From: Trichoplax adhaerens
Taxonomy: Eukaryota; Placozoa; Uniplacotomia; Trichoplacea; Trichoplacidae
NCBI RefSeq assembly: GCF_000150275.1
Contig: NW_002060967.1
Coordinates: 434,001-498,000 of the forward strand
DNA: 64,000 nt
Direction: 5' to 3'
Shown: positions 38,351-51,988 of the stretch, in pieces
Layout: the number at the start of each line of letters is the position of its first letter
How positions within the stretch are numbered: position 1 is the first letter of the stretch
The notes under the pieces: model-generated
What the model was told of the DNA's origin: nothing
Seen by the model: the letters and a program-made list of their open reading frames with translations, nothing else
The model's database searches: none
Made by a program: the position numbers and the translations under genes

Positions 38351-41300
38351 TTTGCTCTGTTTCTTTTTTTTGCAATCTTTGACAAGGGAGGAATCCCATA
38401 TTGCTATTGAATCATTTTAGCAGTAGCAGCGCTAACATACGCATAGTATTCTATTTTAGTTTACGCTATTATTATTTTAGTCAGATTACTTCCGCTCGTT
38501 GGGTTTACCTCCGATTAATTAAGTTTTTTTCATCAAATATCTTTGCTTCAGACGAAATCACTTTGGTAGAATCTATTAATAACGCTGTCTTGAAACTCTC
38601 TATATGCAAGGAATATGTTGTAGAGTTATGGACTTTTTATAAGATTTCCTTGACGATAGTTGATTTGATTATCCTATACCCTGTATAACTGTGCATTTAC
38701 TGTTAAAAAGGGGGAAAATAAGTATTGTTATAACATGAGAACATGGTCAGATCATTGCTTTATTAAAGAATGGGTAAGCAAGTTTGAGATTGCATTATAT
38801 TATCATCTAATCATGGACTTAATGGACGATAGTTTACATTTGTACGAGTGTGCATTTATTGCGGCTAAACTGGGTTGCAACGTGAGTATAGGGTTAAAAC
38901 ATCTTTTGTTGAAAGAATACAGTAGGTGACAAAGTTGAAGGCATCTTCCATAATGCAGATTTGAATAACTAGCTATGGTTAAATAATAGTCATGTTTCAC
39001 TCAAGACAACAATACTGCTGTTTATATTCGCTAGACTAGTTTCTACAAGATTGTTGTCATGGAATAACGGCAATGTCCAGTTCCGTTTAATCGCTACAAT
39101 ACTGTAGACTCTCCATGGAGTGTACAATGGACGTAAATTACATTATTGTTGTTATGATTCTGATAGCATGCTTGACTGGAGAACAATTGTAATGACGACA
39201 TGATTGAATTTCTGCCATTAAGATTTGAAAAGCGTCATTAGTGGATTTAATTGATTACATATTTTATCATATGTAATTAGTACAACACACGAATACAGCA
39301 TTATGCAATTTTGAATTTTGATTGAAAGTAGAACAAGAGAAAGAGATGGAAAGATCGAATGACGCAAATGCTGCGATGAGTTCATCCAAATTGATGTTGC
39401 AATATGGGGCTGGAATGTTTGATTGATAGTTGAATATGATCTCAATCTGTATTGTATCCAAAACTGCTGGAAAAGCGTCTCCTTGGAGTAGCCTATGCTT
39501 CAACTCACTACCATAGCATGCAATCAGATATTGAAAGTTGTAGACCCGTCATAGGGACTTGCATGGCATTATGCAATATTTTGACCATCATTGAATTGTC
39601 ATCCTCTCTATTCCATGCGCGATTGCAGTAAGTGCCACTCAATCCAGTACAGTATGTCGGCAGGATCGTTTCCTACCGTACGTTCGCTTGAAAAGATTAC
39701 TTCAAAGCTTATTATCAGCTACTCGATTAGGCAAGTGCCAGGGTCGATAGTCAAAGAAAGAAGAGTATGGATACGGCCTGCTCGATCTATTGGCGTAATT
39801 TAGGGTACTGGAAATTGAAATGGACTTTTTTAGAATAAGTCAAGTAGTTCATGATCGACTGACTCGACCCTACTCATGAAATGAGTTTGCAATGCATGGT
39901 CCCATTTGAAAATACTGTACAGGCAGCAGTTTGAGCTTGGCTTAGCGAGCGTATACTGATAGCAGAACTTTGAATCGGCTGCAAATTGGAGAGAGATTTC
40001 GACAGTGCAATCCATGATGGAAATGGAATCGTTGTTTATTAGGATAGAAAAAGAAAGTTTACAGTGATTCGTTGTTATCAGCTGTTTACTCAAATGACAT
40101 CCAGCGAATGACGCCTGTTGGATATGGTCAGACACCGCACGACACCTGCAACGTCTTTCACTACGCTTGATAGACACACTACAGTATAGAACGTACTATG
40201 AGTAGACACACTCCATCCAGTAGTGTCATGTATTGTGGTTGCACAGACGAGTGTGAACCGTGTCGGGTCAACCCCAGAAAAGGCTGACTGTTGTTGTGTA
40301 CAAAATGCCTGGCCATTTTGGCGGGTAAAATGTATTTGTTTACCCATTGATGGATGAAAGGAACACGCAACAGTAAACAAAGACTTGATCGGACTCTTCC
40401 TTTGTTGACGAGAATACAGTACTGAATGCCGGATAAGCTTGTCCGGCTACGTCTCCATAGGTACAGTATTCATGGAGAACAATATAGCCACTCCATTCAG
40501 TACTGTAGTCAGTATCATCTCCATGTTGCACCACACAATAGTATGGAGTTTTGATTCAACGATTAGTCATTTTGCACATTGGTGCTGTCATCTTTTGCGT
40601 GTGTTTTGTATTTGGAGAGAAAACGATCACTTTACGGGGGGCGCTTTATAGCGTCGATCGAAAGAGGTGTACAGTGTACAGTACAGTACAGTACAGTACA
40701 GTGCAGGAAAGGCCGTTGAAATTCTATGCTCTATGAAGGCGAGAATTTTCAATTTGAATAGCTTTTAGTATGGAGAATAGAGAAGGGATCAGACAGTATC
40801 GTGGTAAGCTACAGTACAGTACTGTAAGTAGAGTTTACAGTAGTCCAGCACTACAGTACATTACAATACAGTACTAAAATGATAGGAAACCACTGTACAC
40901 TGTACAGTACCGCAGCCGTCTCTCCACTACAGTACTTTTCTCTTGGACTGTGGCGCGTGGACTGTACGCCATAGTGGATAGTCTCCACAATCTACAGTAC
41001 GCAGTTGAAAATGGACGGAAAAACATGGACTGTACTGTAGCGTCCAGTCGGTCCAGTACAATACACCTCTCGACAGTGAACGTACAGTATAGGACAAGGC
41101 AAGCTCCTGTCGGACTACGGATTCTTCGCCCCCTTTCAAATTCAACTTCCACTGCGTAGCTAGAGCAATCCTGCTTGAATCGGTAAGCAAGAAAAATCCA
41201 TATCAAGGCGAAAATGGTAGCAACTAGCCAATAACGAGTGGAGTATTGAAGCGACCAATTGGAGTTATTGCTTACCCGTTGGTCAGGCTATCTGTACATC

Positions 41301-44300
41301 AAGTGTATACCAATATTGGTGGGGTGATATTGATAGGATTAACCATTGAAAAAGTCAAGATTGTAGCGGCGTGAACGACCCGTCGATCCAGCCTCTATCG
41401 CAAGGTAACAAGCTTACCTTGGACTGTCCTCTACTGTATTAATTAGAGAGGAAATCACGGTGTTTAGCGAGTTGTCTTAGCGACTTGATCGGCCTTACCA
41501 TCACAGTAGTATTATCAACAAGGTGGCGAATTCTGAACAAAGCGCTATTTTGGCTTCCAAGATTGTGTAAGTTGCAATAATACTCGGATAGAAATTGTTC
41601 AACTGTATGGACGTGCTAGGCTTAGCTGCTAATCGCAATGCCTACAGTTATTCTCGGTGTGTGACTTTTTTACCAAACATGATACCATCGTCAAGGACGT
41701 GCACAATGATGCAAAAATGGTGTGCTTTGAACCATTTCCAATCGTCTAGTGGTACACACATTCTCTGAAGTAAAGTCCACGTTGACTATCATCAATCATG
41801 ATGATGGATATCTTTTGAGTACTGTGTCCTGTCCATGATGGGGCGGACGATCACTATTCATTCTTGTCAAACCATCGACCTACAGTAATAGGCAGTAGTG
41901 TGGATGATACGGTAACAACGAGGAAGTTGGAGTACTGAACAACGGTGTTCGTGGCGTGCTGTCCATACATTTGCTAATACATGATATGTTTTACATGATA
42001 TATATTGAATTTCCTCCCAAAAAGATTTGCAGTTTTATACATTTACACACTAGGCGGTGCTAGTATGGCTAGTGACTGTTGATCGATGGTGTGCTGTACT
42101 TGTTAGTAAAGTTAATGTTAGCCACTGTACACGGGTTGGAATGGCCGGACAGTAGTTTTCAATCTTGCCTTTATTTCACTTTCTTGGCGTCATGCTCTGT
42201 CGTAGCTGTATTCGGCAAGACCGAATACCAGTAGTAGAGCATGTACAACGCCGATCAATCAATGAAGAAATATTATGGCGTTCTTTGAATGAAAGCAGAG
42301 TTACGACATACTTATCTTAACGGATAATCATTTGCTTTATAGATGATGTAACACAAATACACAAGTGGATTAGTTTATAGTAAAAAGACCCTGACAGACT
42401 CTAATTGACAGATATTAGCAATTGCCATAGAGATCAATCTCTCTGGCATTTGCAGTTTCCACGATCACAGCATATTCAATTGGTAACCAACTTTTATTTT
42501 TGCTGCCTCTTTAGCCAGTGACCTGTACAGCGTACAGTACTATCGTCGCCAATTTATCAATGAGTTGTATGAGTTTGAGCTTGAATTCAAGTTTTTTTGT
42601 GTTATTATACCGAATCAACTGTCCAAATCCACTACCGTATTTGCTAGCTCTACCGACGCTAAATATCAATCTATCTAATAATGAAAACCGATTGAAAATA
42701 GACTGCCACTTCGACAGATTTTGCCTAGCATTGTTCAATCTTGAAATGGAATTATCTAGTACTACCACTAAAGTGAAACACCGACTGTAGGATCATGCTT
42801 GGAATAGTCGTTCATTCACCTTTAACTTTACCGGTACTTTGTAATAAGAACAGTAGTCATTGCTGATTTTTCTAACGTTAGCTCACTTTGGAATCAATAC
42901 TATTCAGCAAGGAGTAGAAATGATATGATTCACTTATGACAATAGGCTATAGGCATGCGGCATTGAACGACGTGATGGTGAAGTTAACACTTTATACAAG
43001 TACAGTAACATGATTCGATGTTGTTTTACTGAGGTCTAGTTGGACTAAAAACAGTCGAGGGTTGAAACTTGACTACAAGTATTACACGCATCATAGAATG
43101 AGTGTACCGTGATGCTACCGCTGCATAGTTTTGCAGAAATATGAATTCTTTATTGCATGGGGGGGCTATCAAGTTAGTCCTTGTTCATGAATTGTTATGG
43201 AAGCACGTACGCTGGTATTTTGATTGAAGTACAGACAGAAAGTGAATTTAAACTGTGACTGGAGAGAGATATTCACTCGTATAGTATGCGTTGATGGCCT
43301 TTCGTTGCTAGTCGTTCTAGTGGACGTTTTCGGTAAATATTTTGCTATGAAAGATAAAAATCATTGATCGATATTTTGGGATGGCAGTGGTATTGGGTCG
43401 TCTAATCTTATCCTTCAAGTAATATTGTATGTTGCATAGTGAACTTTCAATGCTAGTCACTGTGCAATCTGTTTGCTTTAATCAATCATAACGTGTGCAA
43501 TAACAAAATACGGGAGCTTGTCAAGTCTGTGTGGATGATCTTTCTGATGGGGCTGTACTGTAGTAAGTATACTGAAACGTCCTTCGATACGTTGACTTCC
43601 ATCATGGAAACACTTACATCCTGGTTTTGTTGACGATGATTTCCTGACGAAAAAAAGCGTACAGTACGGCACATTCTAGTGCAGGCAATTGGTATCTCGA
43701 TCATCTTAGGATAAACGACATACAATCGAAATTAGAGAAGTTGTCAAGACGTCAATACAAGTAAGGACATGGAGTGGCACGTCGGACTTGGTCAACAACC
43801 AGGCCTGCAAGTACCGACAGCATCCATCGACTTGTTTGCAAATGATTCTCGTCATTGCTTTCGATCAACTTCAACTATTGCGTTGGTTAGCTGCGATCTA
43901 TTCATGGATATCATGTTATACTTTATTTGCCTAAGCTATGAGGAAAAGCGTTATCCTTTAAACGACTGCTCAAGTCGTTTAAATGACTCAGTGGGACTAA
44001 TGGCTTCGATGGCCATTTTTCTGTTGTTTTTTGCTCGATTGAAAAGTACGTTACACTCAAAGGCATGCGGTCGCTCCAGTTAGGGTAGTCCCTAGTTGAG
44101 CACACTACTTACAGGGGTTTTACAGCATGCAATTTTGCTAGTAGTCGGAAGTGGAGTGATGGGTCCTGCCGTACTGTCCTTCCATCCACCATGCATACAG
44201 TACAGTCCGTGTCCAGTAGACGGGTGGGTGGGTGTTGTTGCAGAGTGAGGAGTCACTACGGATGGACGGACGAGATGACGACTGAAGGGGCTAAATGGAG

Positions 44301-45143
44301 GGTAGAGTTGTAGGGCGGCCCTGTCTTCGGACGCATGTCGTACTGGACGTCACCGACTAAACTGATACAGTGATATCCAATGTCCTACGTCTAGTACTGT
44401 TACAGTATATGGGGACAGCCAATTCAGCACTAGTACAAACACGAAACGACGCCGTTCGCAGAAAACGACCATCGACATTCGTTGAGGCAAAAATACTTTC
44501 TCCTCTGCAGTCACTACGGCAACGACAGGAACGATCGCACTGTACTCGCACATTGATCACTATTGCATACTGATTCTTAACAACGCAATACTGCATACGT
44601 AGACTCGACTCTATTGAGGCCTGATGAATACCTTTGAAATTGGTAGCTGATGCTATTAAATTAACACCATCGCTAGGTGAAACCGTGCAAGTTTGAAGCT
44701 ATTTCGGCGTCGGTAGCTAGTCATCACAACACTAATAACGGTTAATCAATAGATCGGTTGATCTCACCAAAAAGTAAGTACATTAAGCAGTTTGGTAGTT
44801 TTTGCATGGACGGGAGGGGGGGAAATTGTAGTATATTGTAAGCAAGATCTGATGGAATATAAGCCATTTTGAAGAGCTAATTTATCTTCATCAACCGTGT
44901 TCTATTTTGATAGTCGATCAATCACTAGATTCATTTTGAATTCGAGTAGACAAGAATTGCATCACCGAGTGATGCAATTTTCTACTTTTATGAAATGGCA
45001 ATACTTTATTCTTCCCTTTAGCTATAGATAATATTTAAAATATCATCTCAACATGAGTAAGAGAGAATGAAATCCATTTCAATGTATCATTTAAGTGATG
45101 GTGATCCTTCTTCTTCATTTTAGGACGGCATTGTGATTAGAGT
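38351..45143. other. Gene-free region with a GTACTGTA-rich, higher-GC core
   Basis: No spliced gene or known domain is found. Between about 39.0 and 44.7 kb the sequence is visibly less AT-rich, and overlapping open frames occur on both strands simply because stop codons are rarer. TACAGTAC and its complement GTACTGTA recur many times, densest at 40.4-41.1 kb. GC-rich tracts occur at about 44.2-44.35 kb (GGGTGGGTGGGTG) and 44.81 kb. The DP gene promoter presumably lies near the right end. Confidence 0.55.
40671..40702. repeat. (CAGTA)n pentamer run
   Basis: About six CAGTA units, the first and last imperfect, in the middle of the region rich in isolated GTACTGTA/TACAGTAC copies. Confidence 0.9.
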
Positions 45144-45703
45144 ATGTCTTTTTCGGCAACAATGACCAAGCCATGGATGGATGGTGGTAAGTGATAAATC
45201 GTTTAATAAATTGTGAAATCTTGAAAAGACATTTGTTAAGAGATAATCAATTGAAAATTGGGTCAAGTGACTAGGACTAGATCATATGATAGTCAAGGAA
45301 GCTACATGTCAAATGGTGATATCATCCATGAGATGATGTTATTAAATTAACCGTAATGGAATTGGACTTTGTCTTACTTTCGATCATTATTCCGGTGCAC
45401 AGCGCACAGCCAGTATCGGTGTTGCTCTTTTCGCTATTTTTAGTGACGTAATAAAGTAGTTCATTTGATATCATGGAATAATGCCTTCATCAGTTCATAT
45501 ATTATTGTCTCAAACTAAAATAATATCCATAACTAGTTGAGTGCAATGGAATGAGCATAATATTGACTAGGTTAGAAAGTAGCGGTAAAAATTTTCCGTA
45601 AATATTTTATGGATGTGTTTATGATAATATCAACTACATAACAAGTGCCAATCCATTGACACTAGAAAAGTATCAGTAAACTCGATAGTGCTATCAAATA
45701 ATA

Positions 45704-48700
45704 ATGATATTGATTCCATTATTAGCTTCTAGTAGTCCATCCAAAGAAAGCCCATCGAGTAAATCAAATCATACCGCAAGCGGCAGTGCTACTATCAATA
45801 ATACTGCTATAACTTCGACTAGCAATGATAATTATAATACTCACGGCCTCAAGAAATTTTATGTTGATAATGGATTAGAGAATCACGCACGAAAGGTACT
45901 AATTAGTGTAATTGAACATGATACTAATAGATTGTGTGTATCTTAACACACATTATTACTGTCTTGAGTCAACTATAGCGTTGGCAATGGATACAATCCT
46001 AGTTTTTTTAAGATTGACTATTAAATTGACATACTTAATTTTAGGTTGGATTATTGGATAGTAATGGGGATATGTCCTCATTTAACTTTGATAATCGACA
46101 ATTGGCACATAAAGGTATCCTATCTTGACAAGTTTTATCAATTTCCTTAGCATTTTTATTGGAACATTATTACTGTACTGTAATAGCTTTTTGAATGAAC
46201 CAACTATCAAATATTTCTTGCAATGTTAGTTTTATATCTTTATTTTGCGTATCAAAATATTGCATTTAAAAATATGATGATGCGATTGATCTCATTTTAT
46301 TGCATGTGGTAGACATGCACTGTTAACTTGAGTTGACTGATATCAATTTGAAATTACAGCTGCGTCCCCACTTTATGACGATAAAAAATCCCAGATGACA
46401 GCATCATCTTACAAGGTTATCAGGGCTAATACACCTACTCGTGTCGATGTAACACGATCGCCTTCACTAGTAAGTTGTAATAGATTAGCTAATTTTTTGG
46501 ATCAGTACTGTAGCAAACTTTCTTTTTAAATACCAATGATGTGAACTTAGCAACAATGAACAAATAATCATCTGTTATAATAAACTCCAAATAAGACTTT
46601 CTAGTCTTATTAATATTAATTCATTTTTTTCATATGGATCCTGTATATTGAGATCAACATTTCGGCTATATTGTAGCGATGTAGTAACAAGATTGATCAT
46701 GTAACTACTTTATTCTTATGATTTAAGATTCTTCCTGGAACCTCCATTCAACGGCAAATGTCCCCCGTTAGCTATATGTCGACAAGCCCTGGTACTCCTC
46801 AGACTCCCAAAAGTACTAATACACCAGGAACAAGGTAAGAAGTATAATATAGGCCAGCATTTATATAATTACTATAATAGCTGGCTACTTTGTAATAATG
46901 GGAATCGAGTAAATTTATCCACTTTTCGAAATCTTAAAAATTTTTCTTATCTGATTCTTTTACTCGATGGTAGTGGAATCAAAAGGAAAAATTCTTACGA
47001 GTATGATGTCGTAGGAGATAACAGCGACAAGTTAGTATCGAGCACAATTCCTACATGTTGTTAATCGATCAAAATTCACTCTCTTTCTATTTTAACATAT
47101 CGATATAAGTACAGTAGATGGTATTAATTAGTAAGTGAAATATATTTTATAATAACAGAAAACGATCATCGAGTAAAAGAACAGTATCAACGGCACGTTC
47201 TGGAAATGAAAAAGGCGGTAAAGGATTGCGTCATTTTTCAATGAAAGTTTGCGAAAAAGTACAGCAAAAAGGCACTACTACATATAATGAGGTGGTTATT
47301 TGTCAATTTCGATAAAGTTAATCTATATCTTGTAAAAATTAAATGATTTAATGATTATTTTAGGTCGCGGATGAGCTGGTGCGAGAATTTAGCGGCGATC
47401 CTGATCGAGGAATGCCTTCGAATGATCAGGTAATTACTGTTCTTGATACTTTATCACTATGAAAATGCCAATGAAATGATTATAAGGCTAATAACAGTTT
47501 ATTTTTACTCCCGTTACGTAGACTTACGATCAAAAGAATATTAGGCGTCGAGTTTATGATGCTTTAAACGTTTTAATGGCGATGAATATAATTTCGAAAG
47601 AAAAGAAAGAGATAAAATGGATTGGACTACCCACTAATTCTGCTCAAGAATGTGACACATTAGAAGTATGACTTGTCTATTCCTTTTCAGATTTAGTTGA
47701 TTTGGTTGATATTCAATCAATTTAATTGTTATATTAAAATATAGAAAGAACTAGGGACTTTAAGAGATAGAGTTCAGGAAAAGAAGGAGCGTTTACGTGA
47801 ACTTATCATTCAGGTAATACTTATTGTTATAATATGTTTATTTATATGATAGTTGAAAGTAGTTTTAATTAACGTGTATTATATTTTTTTTAATTACAGC
47901 AATATGCATATAAAAATTTAGTGAAAAGGAATCGCGAAAGAGAGAATGAAAATGCGTTAAAAGAAAACTCTTGCATTCAGTTACCGTTTGTTGTTATTAA
48001 TACGAGCAAGCAAACCGTGATTGATTGTAGTATTTCCAATGACAAGTGAGTACTCATTCGTTTATATATTTGCTTCTTGATAATAGCTGTTGTTAATCTA
48101 TGTTATAAAAACATACTTAATGTAATAATTCAATTTGTTAATTTTAGATTTGAGTATTTATTCAATTTTGATAACACCTTTGAGATACATAACGACATTG
48201 AAATTCTAAAACGGATGGGTATTGTATCAAGTGATGTGCTGGATACCACTGGTAATTTAAATGTGAAGGAGTTGGAGGAAATTAAAACTATTGTACCGAA
48301 ATCTGTAGGGGATAACGTTCCAGGTACGTTCAATAATTTTACCAGTGTTGATAACATTTCCTTATGAATACAATTCGTTTGACTGCTTTAGATTGTGATA
48401 CTATTCTCATTTTATATATTTAGATATCTTTTGTACTGGTAAAGCGAATAAATATGATGTTCATGCTGCAACTTCAAGGTACAGTACACACTTAATGATA
48501 AATTATCTTGCATCGAAATGAATGACTTTTTTTTTCTCAAGACTAGCATTATCTTTTAGAAATAAAATTGTTAATTTAATAGACACCATTTTTGATTTTA
48601 GCGATGTACTACCTTCAACCTCAAAAGTAACTCCTCCTAGCTCTCCACTTGCTGTTCCTATTGATTATCATAATGATACTGTAGCAGCTGTTACACCAGA

Positions 48701-48845
48701 TAAACGACGCAGTGCATCACTGGCTATCAAAGGCAATGCAGAAATTGAAACTTATCAGTGCTCTTCTTCGTCAAATTCACGATCATCGTCGCCATATTCA
48801 TCAACTTCTAGAAGTAGCACACCTAATTTTTCCGCTAAAAAGTGA
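45704..48845 (+). CDS. TFDP1: DP transcription factor, E2F dimerisation partner
   Basis: Nuclear partner of E2F in cell-cycle gene control (one DP gene would correspond to vertebrate TFDP1/2). Thirteen exons with all phases closing: 45704-45895, 46045-46114, 46360-46469, 46728-46834, 46974-47030, 47159-47291, 47364-47429, 47522-47665, 47745-47813, 47900-48045, 48148-48323, 48424-48478 and 48602-48845. Total 522 aa. Residues 1-195 are Ser/Thr-rich and not conserved. The winged-helix DNA-binding domain (about 197-282) contains [16 protein letters not shown] and the DNA-contact motif RRRVYD at 253-258, followed by [20 protein letters not shown]. The dimerisation coil ([17 protein letters not shown]) and the C-terminal DP domain with [20 protein letters not shown] and [12 protein letters not shown] follow. 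The tail is Ser-rich rather than acidic as in vertebrate TFDP1. The start is uncertain: an ATG exon at 45144-45186 (MSFSATMTKPWMDG, good donor) may be a true 5' exon, but its phase does not join 45704 directly. Confidence 0.95.
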
Positions 48846-49980
48846 TTAAAATTGCAAACGTTTCACATAGTTTGTTGGCATATTATAAAGCCATGATTAT
48901 TTTGCTGACACTACTTATGTTTATCACCATGAATATTGAAAGACGTTCATGTTAAATGTTAGATTTGGAAAAATTATGGTAAGTTATAATTGAAATTCTA
49001 TGCTATCATTGATGCTATATCGATTCACTGAGTCAATTTATCATTCACCTCTTTCTAAATGGTTTAATTTATAATCAGCATAGAAAAGTGCATTGTTAAT
49101 GCCCGTATAAAATTTATCATCATGATGTTATATTTCCACACTTGTGACATCATAATCATATCGGAGACCATCAAAGTGGTTTAATACTATGTTTCACTTG
49201 ATTATGACAATGGTAGAATTATAATATACGAGAAAAGCATAAGGTTGGTTTTTTTTTGATGGATGGTATGCAAAACAAAATGGATTGCTAGATGGTATTT
49301 TTTATTACTTGTTATCCGCAAAGCACACAGTATTAGATTTTAGAATTGTGTAGTCCTTCTGTATCTAATATACAAAATATTTTCATTGTTTATAGCATTA
49401 TTAATATTATTAATACTCTGGTAACAGAGCATAATGAAATTTACCCTTTAATCGTTTGTATATTACTGTATATTATTTCAGTTAAAGATATGCTGCATTG
49501 CCCTTTTAATGAAAAGAAGTTGAGAGGCATTGTTCTGTTTCTTCTTGTATCAACAATGCGTCAAATTTTTTGTATAATATATGCATATCAACGTAAATGG
49601 TGTCGTTATTATTGACTATCATTGGCATGTTTTCGGTATATCTTGATCTTTTAGCGTATGAGTAATGGAAAAGCTTCACTTTTAATATTGCCATTCCTGT
49701 TGCTGACAAGATCACAAAATGTTTTGTTTATTCCTACAACTAGTTGTAGCCTACTGTTAATAATAATATCTTAAAGCCGTGAATACGAATAATGCTGTGT
49801 AAAAACTACAATTATTCCAAACAAGCAGATATCAGCTTATTACAGTTTATACACTGTATTGCTTTTATATTGGATAGATTGATCACCTGATTACTATTGA
49901 TAATAGGGTCAACGTGTATATTATAGAAATGTCTAATTAGGTGCAGTATTCATTGATTATGTGAAAGGATAGTCCACGAT
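48846..49980. other. Convergent 3' spacer between the DP gene and the 50-kb gene
   Basis: Both flanking genes end here, so this holds two 3' UTRs. It is AT-rich with no exon recognised; the open frame at 49346-49615 lacks any family feature or splice context and is taken as chance. Confidence 0.55.
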
Positions 49981-50889
49981 TTAGCTATCGATAGGATCGA
50001 TAAAATTAAAACTTAATTTTCCGTGAGGTTGATTGACTACGAGGGCGTAGCTTTGAACCGATTTATTTGTCTCATAAATTGCCTCGGATGACATTTCGTG
50101 ATCAATATCTGCACCTAATGCTCGTATTGCACTAACGATATTAGCAAATTCTTTCTTTGAGCCCATTGCCTAATATTACTAGAAAAATCATTATTATAAA
50201 ATTATGTAATAGCAATTAATTGCTATTTATTGTCGTAATAACTAGTTACCATTTTTTTTTAATCTACGAGTATTACATTCACTTTTTGAAGTCCAATCTG
50301 TTTATATGGTATCGTTGGATTACTCTTAGAATTTCGTTAAAGTTTTGCGTTCAAGCTTTAGATCAAGTGAATGATTATGAAGGTTGATCATTTGCGCACA
50401 TTATACTTGTACGTAAAGTAATTTTTTACAATTATTGAAAAGAAGCAAACTATGTATTAAGTCAACGATAGTATAACGTTGATATTGATGTAATTTATCT
50501 TGTTTGAAATCCTTATTGCGATTTGTTTTATCTGCAGTACGTTTATTAACATACGTGAAAAATGCCATCTGAATGAATATCAATGCATTTCTATTTATAT
50601 AATCGTTTGCTAATTGATAATTATGCATTGGTTTTCGATGTGATGCAATTGTATGTATTATATTTGGTAACAAATCAAGCACCGTTGTCAATATATGAGC
50701 ATGCCGATTTGTTAAGCTAACGAGAAATAACTTTAATATCATATCATCATTGTTAGCTAGTACGAAAATTATATAGACATTACATTAACGACCTGAAATG
50801 AAATATTTCGTTATGTAGTCGTTTATCATCATGTTAAATACTCGTATTAAGATGGCTTTGGCGAAACGATTAAAGGAATACATTAACAT
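49981..50889 (-). CDS. Three-exon gene of unknown family (209 aa as read)
   Basis: I do not recognise this protein. Three minus-strand exons join without phase conflict: 50889-50793 (97 nt, starts at an ATG after AACA with an in-frame TAA just before it), 50756-50413 (344 nt) and 50169-49981 (189 nt, ending TAA). Junctions are CAG|GTCGTT..CTAG|CT and TAC|GTACAA..TTAG|GC. The product looks alpha-helical, with hydrophobic heptad-like stretches (ILKLFLVSLTNRHAHILTTV) in the first half, a basic polar linker (RTADKTNRNKDFKQDK) and a mixed C-terminal part (IVSAIRALGADIDHEM... FNFIDPIDS). No signal peptide, zinc site or catalytic motif is evident. It lies 1.1 kb downstream of DZIP1 in the same orientation and converges on the DP gene. 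Further 5' exons between 50.9 and 51.9 kb cannot be excluded. An armadillo/HEAT-like helical fold is a guess from composition only. Confidence 0.62.
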
Positions 50890-51988
50890 TGTTTATTTTT
50901 TATTACACTTCCGCATTGTTGTAATGGTTTTCGTTGTACGTACGCGTATATTGAGCATCCAATAAATGATTTTAGTACAATTAATTATAAACTCAATTTG
51001 AATCGATTTTTACAATATCTGTTTGATGGTTTTCATATCGTCATCAACTCCCGGATGTTAATTGAACAGTATGTAACGGTTAAGATGTACTGTGTAACAT
51101 TATAAAAGATAGAGAGATGGTAAGCACTGATGATTATAGTAGCAGCTGCACTAAATACTGTGGTAACGTAAAATCTTGGTCTTTTAATTGGATACACAGT
51201 TTTCACAAACAATATCATATATCTTGGTATCTATGCGTTGGTGATATAAAAGAGCATAATGGAAATATAAAAATGTTCGAGATTTAATGTTGATGTTCTT
51301 GAGGATGCAACAACTAGGATAAGTTATATATTCGTAATATCTAGTCTTCATAGAGTAACAAGGAATTAAAATATTTGTTTGACCGACCGTTATAGTTTGC
51401 ATGTCTTTTTATTAGCTTAACATCGTAACAATGATACTTTAATGTGATTAGGCCGATATTGGTATTTAGAAGTATTTCATATTTTTTTAGTATTCCTTTT
51501 TATTACAGTATAAAATAGAATATGCTTATCATAAATAAAGCGTGGTTAATAAAAAAACAGTTAAAAAGACGACATGCTGTACATTTGGTTAATAACTGAA
51601 GTTGGCCAGTATCGGAATAATGTATCAATTAATTAATCTAACTTCGATGCTAAAATTAGAAATATTTAACCTGCAATGATAGTTTACATCGTGTATATTG
51701 GAAAGAAAATTATAATATCCTCGTAATAACAATTTTTTTTGTTCCTGAGATATATTATTAAATTGCATTAATACTCATACTTATATCAAGAAACAGTAAT
51801 GACATTTACATTTTCGATCGAAGTATCCATCAGTCTTTCTAAGCGATGGAGATCTTGATTATCAGAAACGACTTTACAGTTTTGTATAATACAATTCTGA
51901 AATGATTCTCAAAGGCTGATTGTAATTTGCAACATTAGAAACGGTAAATTCAGATAATTGTAAATTAGTTGGAGCTAAAATATTCTGA
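50890..51988. other. Spacer between DZIP1 and the 50-kb gene
   Basis: AT-rich. Overlapping minus-strand frames at 51033-51218 and 51184-51402 are open but have no donor/acceptor that would link them to either neighbour and no family signature. They might be 5' exons of the downstream gene, but I cannot support it. DZIP1's 3' UTR should also lie here. Confidence 0.45.

Noticed and set aside
40874-41206. Long overlapping open frames on both strands at 39.2-41.2 kb
   Set aside because: They overlap one another in several frames, lie in a segment with fewer AT-rich stop codons, contain GTACTGTA-derived peptide repeats (YST, QYS), and show no domain or splice structure.
49346-49615. 89-codon hydrophobic plus-strand frame after the DP gene
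   Set aside because: AT-rich, rich in Ile/Tyr as expected by chance, no homology signal recognised, and located in the shared 3' region of two convergent genes.
51033-51402. Minus-strand open frames between DZIP1 and the 50-kb gene
   Set aside because: No splice site connects them to either neighbour and the two frames overlap each other; kept only as a possibility for 5' exons.
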